In this document: piece by piece, positions 1 through 4,995 of the stretch
Layout: the number at the start of each line of letters is the position of its first letter
Position numbering within the stretch: the stretch's first letter is position 1
Source of the DNA: an uncultured Gemmatimonadota bacterium
GTDB lineage: Bacteria; Gemmatimonadota; Gemmatimonadetes; Gemmatimonadales; GWC2-71-9
Assembly (NCBI GenBank): GCA_946479825.1
Contig: CAMLHU010000131.1
Span: 1-6,299 of the forward strand
Reading direction: 5' to 3'
DNA length: 6,299 nt
Program-made: the position numbers and the translations under genes
Notes under the pieces: generated by a model
What the model was told of the DNA's origin: nothing
Databases searched by the model: none
What the model saw: only the letters and a program-made list of their open reading frames with translations

Positions 1-1
1 C

Positions 2-1009
2 GCCCCCGAGCCCACGCCCGCCACCCCCGCCGCACAGGCCGCACCCACCACAGCGGCGGCCGACACGAAGATCGGAGCCCCCGATGCCTCGGCCACCCCC
101 GCCGCCACGCCCGAGGGCGCCCCCGCCGCCTCGACGGCCCAGGGCGGCCCGTCCGACTGGATCGTGGCCAGGCGCGGCGAGGAAGAGTTCAAGATCCCGG
201 CGGATGCGGTACTGGAGTTCAAGCGCCACGACCAGACGCTCACGGCCACGATGGATGAGTTCCGGCGCCAGGGGATGATGGGCACCGATTACAAGCTGCG
301 GAAGGAGCAGTTCGAGACGGAGCGGCAGGCGGTCCAGCGGCAGCGGGAGCAGGATGCGGTGATCCGCGCCCGGCTGGAGGAGCGGCAGAAGTACCTCGAC
401 GAGCAGGAGCGGGCCTTCCGCGAGGCGCAGACCGACCCAGCCAAGTTCGAGCAGTGGCAGAGCCACCTCCAGCAGCTCCAGACCAATCCCCGCTACCGGC
501 AGGCGTTCGAGGCCGAGCTCGCGAAGCGGGAGACGGACGCCGAGAACCAGATGCTCCGCGAGCGGGCGCAGGAGGAGTATGTCCAGCGGGCCACGGCGAC
601 GGTGGAGGGCTGGATGGGGGCGCTCAAGGACAAATACCCCGGCGTCCCGATCGAGGCGGTCCAGCGCGAGTACGCGGCCCGCGTGTCGCTCTGTGTACAG
701 CAGCAGGGGCGGATGGGCACGCTGGGCGACGGGCCGCTGACGCCGGCGGCGCTCGAAGAGGTGTTCAAGCACCACGCCGGGGTGTTCTCGAAGGCCGTGG
801 AACCCGTCCAGGCGCGCGTGGCGGCGCTGGAAGCGGAGCTCAAGGCGCTCAAGGCCAACGCCCAGACCGAGCACGTGGTCCAGCGCGGTAAGGCACCGCC
901 GACCGCCCCGGTACCCGGGGCGCCCGCCGCGCCCAGCAAGCGGACGCCGCGCTACGAGACGCCGGAGCAGCGGGAAGAGCGACTGGCCGCCTTCCTGCGG
1001 GACGCGTGA
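2..1009 (+). CDS. Phage scaffolding-like protein, 5' end missing
   Basis: Probable internal scaffold that guides coat-protein polymerisation during procapsid assembly. The frame is open to the left edge, giving 335 visible residues. Residues 1-50 are Pro/Ala/Thr-rich and probably disordered. Around residues 51-95 comes a compact segment (DWIVARRGEEEFKIPADAV, then an MDEFRRQG stretch) resembling the short domain that precedes the coiled coil in many phage scaffolds. Residues about 96-150 are dense in Glu, Arg and Gln and look like a long coiled coil; a second helical stretch near 260-285 follows. The end is basic and Pro-rich, then a charged helix (TPEQREERLAAFLRDA); known scaffolds often bind coat through a C-terminal helical element. 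A GTG at 164 could serve as a start but has no ribosome-binding site, and coding-like composition continues upstream, so the true start is probably outside. Position directly before the capsid gene supports the role. A tail or internal virion protein is the main alternative. Confidence 0.68.
   Translation, partial: APEPTPATPAAQAAPTTAAADTKIGAPDASATPAATPEGAPAASTAQGGPSDWIVARRGEEEFKIPADAVLEFKRHDQTLTATMDEFRRQGMMGTDYKLRKEQFETERQAVQRQREQDAVIRARLEERQKYLDEQERAFREAQTDPAKFEQWQSHLQQLQTNPRYRQAFEAELAKRETDAENQMLRERAQEEYVQRATATVEGWMGALKDKYPGVPIEAVQREYAARVSLCVQQQGRMGTLGDGPLTPAALEEVFKHHAGVFSKAVEPVQARVAALEAELKALKANAQTEHVVQRGKAPPTAPVPGAPAAPSKRTPRYETPEQREERLAAFLRDA
51..96 (+). repeat. Direct repeat copy 1, linker of scaffold-like gene
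   Basis: Bases 51-72 match 3828-3849 exactly (22 bases). The similarity continues to base 96 with 6 mismatches over 46 bases. Both copies are read in the same frame and encode the peptide A-A-A-D-T-K-I-G-A-P-x-A-S-A. Here the peptide lies in the Pro/Ala-rich part, upstream of the coiled coil. Confidence 0.85.
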
Positions 1010-1016
1010 CGGTGTC

Positions 1017-1045
1017 TTGCATTGTGCGTGCGTGTACCGCATATT
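1017..1045 (+). promoter_or_regulatory. Candidate sigma-70-type promoter before capsid gene
   Basis: TTGCAT at 1017-1022 and CATATT at 1040-1045 are separated by 17 bases, the optimal sigma-70 spacing. They match the -35 and -10 consensus at 3 of 6 and 4 of 6 positions. The box match alone is weak. What draws attention is a locally AT-richer patch in GC-rich DNA, just after the scaffold-like gene stop and in the only sizeable intergenic gap. It would add capsid-specific transcription on top of read-through. The host sigma factor is unknown. Confidence 0.3.
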
Positions 1046-1057
1046 GCGTGGAGTCAC

Positions 1058-1077
1058 GGGGCGCCCACCCGCGCCCC
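1058..1077 (+). other. Perfect 7-bp stem-loop in capsid leader
   Basis: GGGGCGC at 1058-1064 and GCGCCCC at 1071-1077 are perfect inverted repeats around a 6-base loop (CCACCC). No T-run follows, only TGCTGTT, so it is a poor intrinsic terminator. It may instead be a partial terminator for the upstream transcript or a 5'-protective element on the capsid mRNA. High GC makes chance hairpins fairly common. Confidence 0.4.
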
Positions 1078-1183
1078 TGCTGTTGGTAGGTTCGGCCACC
1101 GACCCGTGGCCCGTTCGCACCCGGCCCACCCGCCGTCCGTGCGCGCGGTTTGCCCCAGCCCCCACCCCACCAGGTGCGGCGGC

Positions 1184-1240
1184 GTGAGCACCGCTCGAAG
1201 CTCACTCGCTCACCCCTGACGGTCGCCCTCGGCGGCCGCC
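1184..1240 (+). other. Inverted repeats in capsid 5' leader
   Basis: GTGAGC at 1184-1189 can pair with GCTCAC at 1200-1205 or with a second copy at 1208-1213, giving two mutually exclusive stems. A 10-base palindrome (GGCGGCCGCC, 1231-1240) sits 6 bases before the capsid ribosome-binding site. No coding sequence is credible in the whole 1010-1258 gap. A structured untranslated leader is possible, but no known riboswitch is recognised and chance in GC-rich DNA is not excluded. Confidence 0.25.
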
Positions 1241-1258
1241 ACACCTGGAGGGATCGCT

Positions 1259-2536
1259 ATGTCCTCGTCCGCTGCGGTGGATGATGTTGCGAACCTGCTG
1301 AAGCAACTCTACACCGATTTCTACACCGACGCGACCAACTGGGGCACGCCCCTGAAGGCGCAGTTCGGCAAGCTCCCGAACGCCAATTTCGCCGGCTCCC
1401 AGTGGATCTTCGCGGTCAAGGCCGCGTGGGGCGGCGCCTCGGCCAACGCCGGGATCGGCAAGTCCCTGCCCCCGTCCAGCAACGGCGTGGTGGCCCAGGG
1501 CCAGATGTCGCCGGTCTACACCTACACCCGGCTCGGCATCAGCGGCCCCCGCATCGCCGCGTCCAAGCTCAACAAGGGCGCGTTCAAGCAGGAACTGGCG
1601 TTCGCGATGGACGACCGGATGAAGGCGCACGACCTCGAAGTGAACCGGCAGATGTTCTGCAACGCCGACGGCGTGCTCGCCACCATCCCGACCGGGGCCA
1701 CCTCGGCCACCCAGACCGTCGGCACCGGCCAGGGCGGCGCGCCGGGCGACTACGGGCAGGTCAACGCCGGCAGTGGGATGAAGCACATCAACGTGGGCGA
1801 CGAACTGGCGTTCTACCAGTCCAACGGCACCACGTTCATCGCCCGCGACGTGGTGACGGCCGTGACCAGCACGACCTTCACGGTCGCCAACTCGTTCACG
1901 GCGACCGACGGCGCCATCATCACCCGCGCCACCAGTGACACCGACAACATCCAGGCCGGTGAGGCCAACGGGCTGCTCAAGGCGTGCCAGAACTCGGGGC
2001 AGTTCGAGAACATCGACCCGGCCACCTATGGGCAGGCGTGGAAGGCCACCGTGCAGGACAACGGGGGCACCCTCCGCGACATCACCAACGCCCTCGTCCT
2101 CCACACCATCACCCAGATCCGGACGGTCAGCAAGCAGACCCCGAACCTCGCGGTGACGAGCCCCGGCATCCCGCTCAAGTATTCGGAGCAGTTCCTGCCG
2201 CTCCAGCGGATCGATGGGCAGGACGTGCAGCTCAAGGGCGGGTACAAGCCGCTGGTCGCCATCCTGACCGCCGGCGCCCCCATCCCGGTCATCGACGACC
2301 CGGACTGCCCGAACACCCGGCTCTTCCTGCTCACCACGAGCACGATGCAGATGGCCGACCTGCTCGGGACCGACTGGCTGGACGATGACGGGCAGATGAT
2401 GGTCCGCATCGTGGGCCAGGACGGCATCGAGGCGACGGTCCGCAAGTACTGGAACCTCGCCTACCTCCAGCGGAACGCGCTGGGGCTGATCTCGGACATC
2501 AACGACTACTTCGACATCAACCGCCTCGGCGTCTGA
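1259..2536 (+). CDS. Major capsid protein, HK97-fold
   Basis: Main structural subunit of the icosahedral head, 425 residues, close to the usual size for coat proteins of this fold. Segments in order: N-terminal helix (about 5-25, DDVANLLKQLYTDFY); a Gly-rich stretch (about 55-85) fitting the extended-loop region; a YTYTRLGISGPRI strand with a following long helix (about 87-133, AFKQELAFAMDDRMKAHDLEVNRQMF) typical of the P-domain spine helix in this capsid group; a VGDELAFYQ to ITRA beta-rich segment (about 178-225) that looks like an inserted beta domain; and a C-terminal region (about 230-425) with the ENIDPATYG motif and a GQDGIEATVRKYWNLAYLQRNALGLI strand pair. The ATG is set by GGAGGG at 1247-1252, 6 bases upstream. 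No maturation protease is visible, and the separate scaffold-like gene just upstream suits a P22- or T7-like assembly route. Family assignment is by remembered pattern, not by search. Confidence 0.86.
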   Translation: MSSSAAVDDVANLLKQLYTDFYTDATNWGTPLKAQFGKLPNANFAGSQWIFAVKAAWGGASANAGIGKSLPPSSNGVVAQGQMSPVYTYTRLGISGPRIAASKLNKGAFKQELAFAMDDRMKAHDLEVNRQMFCNADGVLATIPTGATSATQTVGTGQGGAPGDYGQVNAGSGMKHINVGDELAFYQSNGTTFIARDVVTAVTSTTFTVANSFTATDGAIITRATSDTDNIQAGEANGLLKACQNSGQFENIDPATYGQAWKATVQDNGGTLRDITNALVLHTITQIRTVSKQTPNLAVTSPGIPLKYSEQFLPLQRIDGQDVQLKGGYKPLVAILTAGAPIPVIDDPDCPNTRLFLLTTSTMQMADLLGTDWLDDDGQMMVRIVGQDGIEATVRKYWNLAYLQRNALGLISDINDYFDINRLGV

Positions 2537-2542
2537 GGCTGA

Positions 2543-2579
2543 CGGAGCGGCGGGGGCACGACGCCCCCGCGCGGCTCCG
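2543..2579 (+). terminator. Strong stem-loop after capsid gene
   Basis: An inner 8-bp perfect stem (2550-2557 with 2563-2570, loop ACGAC) sits on an outer 6-bp perfect stem (2543-2548 with 2574-2579), separated by a 1-by-3 internal loop. It starts 7 bases after the capsid TGA and ends 5 bases before the next ribosome-binding site. There is no T-tract, so full Rho-independent termination is doubtful. Partial attenuation, or protection of the capsid message from 3' exonucleases, fits better. Confidence 0.55.
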
Positions 2580-2596
2580 GCACAGGAGGCGACACT

Positions 2597-3154
2597 ATGT
2601 CGGGCAGCAACGTGGTCGTGGCGACCCAGGATACCGCCAGCGGCGGCATCGGGCGCACCGATTTCAGCAGCATCCAGCGGCTCGTCCTGCTCCGGGACAA
2701 CGCCTGCCTGGGCGCGGCGGGGGTGGCGGACGCCACGACGGCCGCCAAGGTCAAGACCGTCAACACCATCGCGTACCTGATCGACGGCCAGTTCAAGAGC
2801 CTCGCGGGCACCGACAACTTCTGGACGCTCACCGGCACCACGCTGACGGCGGGGCAGGTCAACAAGTGGCTCCTCTGCGTCGATGGCAGCGGCACGGCCT
2901 CGGTCGTGGAAGGCATCCACAGCACCACGGCGGCCGGCGTCAGCTTCGCCGACGTGTCCGGCAGCGACGGGCACACCTACCCGGCGCCGGGGCCGTCGAA
3001 GTGCGTGGTCGGTCAGGTCACCGTGACCTGCAACTCCTCGACCTTCGTGCCGGGGACGACCTCGCTGGCGGCCGGGACCATCACCGTCGTGTATCGCGAC
3101 GGGTACGAGGCGACGATGACGGGCGCGGCCTACCCCGTGCCCTACGGGGCGTAA
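2597..3154 (+). CDS. Beta-rich virion protein, possible capsid decoration
   Basis: A 185-residue protein of unproven function. It has no signal peptide or membrane segment. Composition is rich in Thr, Ser, Gly, Ala and Val with alternating hydrophobic residues, typical of an all-beta virion protein. A central pattern (about 55-100, IAYLIDGQFKSLAGTDNFW then KWLLCVDGSGTASVV) followed by Pro/Gly-rich strands and a TTSLAAGTITVVYRDGYE segment near the C-terminus resembles unnamed proteins encoded directly after capsid genes in environmental phages; this is from memory. The start is clear: AGGAGG at 2584-2589, 7 bases before the ATG. Its own strong ribosome-binding site just after the capsid hairpin suggests high expression, as expected for a decoration or head-fibre protein. 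An internal virion protein or tail component cannot be excluded. Confidence 0.6.
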   Translation: MSGSNVVVATQDTASGGIGRTDFSSIQRLVLLRDNACLGAAGVADATTAAKVKTVNTIAYLIDGQFKSLAGTDNFWTLTGTTLTAGQVNKWLLCVDGSGTASVVEGIHSTTAAGVSFADVSGSDGHTYPAPGPSKCVVGQVTVTCNSSTFVPGTTSLAAGTITVVYRDGYEATMTGAAYPVPYGA

Positions 3155-3163
3155 GCCCCGTGG
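3142..3163 (+). promoter_or_regulatory. Hairpin joining a stop codon and the next start codon
   Basis: ACGGGGC at 3144-3150 pairs perfectly with GCCCCGT at 3155-3161 around the tetraloop GTAA, a GNRA-type loop in RNA. A T-G wobble and a C-G pair extend the stem to 9 pairs. The loop contains the TAA (3152-3154) of the upstream gene, and the 3' arm contains the GTG start (3160-3162) of the downstream gene. Terminating ribosomes would open the stem, so this looks like a translational-coupling device. Confidence 0.5.
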
Positions 3164-3630
3164 CCCGCGAGGTGCCCGCCCGCTGGCTCCAGCAGTTGCG
3201 GGCGGTCACGACGGCCGAGGCCGACCTGCGGTTCAACGAGCAGGTCGGGCGGTGGGAGTTCCGGCTCCTCGGCGCGGACGGGCAGTTGCAGAGTCAATTC
3301 TACGGCTGGTTCCACGACCCCGTGACGGGCGAGCGGTTGCAGTCCGATCCCGTCACGGGGCTGTTGCCGTTCCGCGAGCTGGACGACGCCGGGATGCGGG
3401 AAGTGTGCCGCAACCTGACCGAGACGGCGATCTGGAACCGACACGACGGGCTCGGCACCCCGCAGCGCACCGTGATGGCGCGGGCGCGGTTCAACCGCGA
3501 CCTCCGGGCACGGCTCGACCAGCGGCGGCGGGAACGGATGCTCGACCTGGTGAACGCCGTGCGCTGGAACCCCAGTGTCGCGGTCCCCACGACCTACGGA
3601 GACTCGTTCAATGCGTCTCGACCTGCCTGA
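3160..3630 (+). CDS. Uncharacterised 156-residue phage structural-module protein
   Basis: Function not recognised. The proposed GTG start lies 5 bases after the previous stop; the frame stays open far upstream, but that stretch overlaps the preceding gene out of frame and has shadow-like Arg/Gly-rich composition. The protein is soluble and charged: an N-terminal helix (RWLQQLRAVTTAEADLRFN), a beta-looking segment with WEFRLLGADGQLQSQFYGWF (about 33-52), a duplicated D-P-V-T-G motif (residues 53-57 and 63-67), then a long Arg-rich helical part (about 70-140, with ETAIWNRHDGLGTPQ and ARLDQRRRERMLDLV). Similar arrangements occur in unnamed proteins of environmental phage head modules, as far as I recall. 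Start-site strength is poor, so expression is probably coupled to the upstream gene through the junction hairpin. The last 20 bases overlap the zinc-finger gene. A small head-completion or DNA-contacting virion protein is possible but unproven. Confidence 0.65.
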   Translation: MAREVPARWLQQLRAVTTAEADLRFNEQVGRWEFRLLGADGQLQSQFYGWFHDPVTGERLQSDPVTGLLPFRELDDAGMREVCRNLTETAIWNRHDGLGTPQRTVMARARFNRDLRARLDQRRRERMLDLVNAVRWNPSVAVPTTYGDSFNASRPA

Positions 3631-3958
3631 CCCGGCGACGCCGACCCGGACCGTGAGCTTCGACTACCCGGACGCCCCCATCGTGGCGCTCCTGACGTGG
3701 CTCCTCGCGGTCCCCATCTGGCAGCGGTCGCCCCAGCGCATCAGCGAGCGGCTGTCCGACTTCCGCATCGAACTCGCCGCCTGCCGGGCGGCGGCCCAGA
3801 TGGTGCCCCCATCGCCGAGCGCGGCACCAGCGGCGGCCGACACGAAGATTGGGGCACCCACCGCCTCGGCCCACGTCTGCCCCGACTGCGGCCAGTCGTA
3901 CAAGCTGGCGATGCACCTGGCCCGGCACCGGACGGCCAAGCATCCGGCGGCCGTGTGA
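3611..3958 (+). CDS. Small protein with C-terminal C2H2 zinc finger
   Basis: A 115-residue protein. Residues about 22-37 are hydrophobic and Trp-containing (APIVALLTWLLAVPIW), either a buried helix or a short membrane-interacting segment. A helical region follows (about 38-64, QRISERLSDFRIELAACRAA), then a Pro/Ala linker (65-87), then the finger. The finger has C90 and C93, twelve residues, H106, four residues, H111, with Y97 and L103 at the usual core positions, so it matches the classical C-X2-C-X12-H-X4-H consensus rather than the shorter-spaced Ros/MucR bacterial type. Such a finger can bind DNA, RNA or protein. The ATG at 3611 has GGAG at 3598-3601, 9 bases upstream; an earlier GTG at 3575 lies deeper inside the previous gene without a comparable site. 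The linker repeats a peptide of the scaffold-like protein. The role is unknown; regulation of late genes or a structural role in the head are both possible. Confidence 0.72.
   Translation: MRLDLPDPATPTRTVSFDYPDAPIVALLTWLLAVPIWQRSPQRISERLSDFRIELAACRAAAQMVPPSPSAAPAAADTKIGAPTASAHVCPDCGQSYKLAMHLARHRTAKHPAAV
3828..3873 (+). repeat. Direct repeat copy 2, linker of zinc-finger gene
   Basis: Second copy of the repeat at 51-96, exact over 3828-3849. Residues 74-87 of the zinc-finger protein match the scaffold-like linker at 13 of 14 positions in the same frame. Third-base differences (ATC/ATT, GGA/GGG, GCC/GCA) show that the copies have diverged under coding constraint. Confidence 0.85.
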
Positions 3959-4632
3959 ACCTGGGCGACCTCCGCACGACGGCGCTCACCTACCTCGGCA
4001 CGTCGAGCGATGACCCGGCCTTCACGCCGACCATCCTCAACCTGCTGGCGGGACAGGCGTACACCCAAGTCGTCGCGGATATGCTGGACGCCAATCCGGG
4101 CTACCTGTCCAAGACGGTGACGCTCACCCCGGACAGCAGCACGGCGCTGACCTACACGTTCAGCACCCAAACGCCGGCCATCACCGACTATCACAAGTGG
4201 CTGGAAGTGCGGTGGGACACGCAGACGGGCAACAAGCTGATCGAGGTGCGGCCCGAGGAGTTGGATCGCTGGGCGGTGCAGTGTTTCGCGCTCACGGGGC
4301 CGGACGACACGCCGGTGCTGACGCTGGGCCAGAACAACGAGGGCGGTCACAACCTTTTCTTCCGCTACGCCTACTGGCCGGCGGCGCTGGTGCTCGACAC
4401 GGACGTGCCGGTGGGGGTGCCCTCGGCCTACCACGACGTGCTGGCCTTTCGGATGGCCGAACTGGCCTCCGGGCTGGGCGCGGAGGCAGCGATGACGCCG
4501 CAGATGATGGTCTACGCGCAGGATCGGTACGCGAGCCTGTTGGCGACGGTCGGCCGGCGGGGCGTGCAGGCGAGCCGGACGCGGGGATTCAGTCAGTGGG
4601 GCTGGGGCACGGGCTCCGGTCCCTGGGCTTAA
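3955..4632 (+). CDS. Head-tail adaptor (neck) protein
   Basis: Probable adaptor that binds under the portal and connects the head to the tail, 225 residues, a little longer than T7 gp11 or P22 gp4. The N-terminus (NLGDLRTTALTYLGTSSDD, then FTPTILNLLAGQAYTQVVADML) is the helical start common in phage adaptors, where a short helix and a loop precede a helix carrying the residues that begin the bundle. The middle (about 45-135) is beta-rich, with YHKWLEVRWD, an EELDRW motif and a FFRYAYWPAALVLDTDVP strand. Then comes PSAYHDVLAFRMAELASGLG, the conserved helix after a Pro that is typical of this group, and a closing helix (MTPQMMVYAQDRYASLLATVG). The tail is Arg/Gly/Trp-rich. The start GTG overlaps the previous TGA as GTGA, so translation is probably coupled. 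Assignment is by pattern; a different neck or stopper protein is the alternative. Confidence 0.65.
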   Translation: MNLGDLRTTALTYLGTSSDDPAFTPTILNLLAGQAYTQVVADMLDANPGYLSKTVTLTPDSSTALTYTFSTQTPAITDYHKWLEVRWDTQTGNKLIEVRPEELDRWAVQCFALTGPDDTPVLTLGQNNEGGHNLFFRYAYWPAALVLDTDVPVGVPSAYHDVLAFRMAELASGLGAEAAMTPQMMVYAQDRYASLLATVGRRGVQASRTRGFSQWGWGTGSGPWA

Positions 4633-4640
4633 GGAGGAGG
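4631..4640 (+). promoter_or_regulatory. Extended ribosome-binding site overlapping a stop codon
   Basis: AAGGAGGAGG begins inside the TAA (4630-4632) of the adaptor gene and ends 4 bases before the ATG at 4645. The complete AAGGAGG at 4631-4637 is 7 bases from the start. It is the strongest such site in the window and predicts high expression of the small beta-rich protein downstream. Confidence 0.75.
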
Positions 4641-4644
4641 CGCA

Positions 4645-4992
4645 ATGCAGCTCACCAACACCGGCTGGGTGGTCGAGGGCGGCGCCGACAACGCCTCGGC
4701 CACGGCGACGCGGGCGGCGGCCACGGGGACCAGTTACTACGTCGGCGGGTTCGATGTCAGCTACTCGACGGCGCTCACGGGCGTCAAGGGGCACACCCTC
4801 AAGTACACGCCCACCGAGGGGGGCACCGAGCAGACGCTGACGTTCAACGTGAACTACGCCGTGAGCGATGGCCACGTCACGTTCCCCGTCCCACTCCGGT
4901 GCGCCTCGAACACCCGCGTTCTCCTGACGGCGGCGGCGAGCGGCACCGGCGGCAACGTCTCCAAGTGCCACCTCTACGGCTGGACGGCGTGA
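4645..4992 (+). CDS. Small beta-sandwich-like virion protein
   Basis: A 115-residue protein without a signal peptide or membrane segment. The pattern is a run of short strands: a Val/Gly-rich N-terminus, an Ala/Thr-rich stretch, then SYYVGGFDVSYSTALTG, a KGHTLKYTPTEGG hairpin, QTLTFNVNYAV, HVTFPVPLRC, NTRVLLTAAASGTGGNVSK and a terminal LYGWTA. This succession (strand pair around a conserved G, F-P-x-P-L, then an A-x-G-T-G-G turn before the last strand) recalls small unnamed beta proteins encoded among phage structural genes, as far as I remember them. The strong ribosome-binding site suggests an abundant product, such as a decoration or fibre-associated protein. It is in the same reading frame as the following fibre gene, from which a single TGA separates it. 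Function unproven. Confidence 0.65.
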   Translation: MQLTNTGWVVEGGADNASATATRAAATGTSYYVGGFDVSYSTALTGVKGHTLKYTPTEGGTEQTLTFNVNYAVSDGHVTFPVPLRCASNTRVLLTAAASGTGGNVSKCHLYGWTA

Positions 4993-4995
4993 CCC

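Noticed and set aside
164..166. GTG as true start of the scaffold-like gene
   Set aside because: No ribosome-binding site upstream, and the same frame stays open to the left edge with Pro/Ala-rich linker composition plus a peptide shared with another gene, so the coding region most likely extends further left.
1058..1077. Stem-loop as a full intrinsic terminator
   Set aside because: No T-tract follows the stem, so it is kept only as a structural element of uncertain role.
1022..1219. Small + strand reading frame in the capsid leader
   Set aside because: It would start at TTG without a ribosome-binding site and encodes a Pro/His/Arg/Ser-rich sequence typical of non-coding GC-rich DNA.
1202..2974. 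Antisense reading frame of 590 codons over the capsid gene
   Set aside because: Same GC-rich shadow effect: no ribosome-binding site seen, low-complexity composition, and it opposes a clear capsid gene.
2866..3159. Upstream extension of the 156-residue gene
   Set aside because: It overlaps the 185-residue gene out of frame and has an Arg/Gly-rich shadow composition; the GTG at 3160 fits the junction better.
3575..3610. GTG at 3575 as start of the zinc-finger gene
   Set aside because: No good ribosome-binding site, and it would lengthen the overlap with the upstream gene. ATG 3611 has GGAG at a suitable distance.
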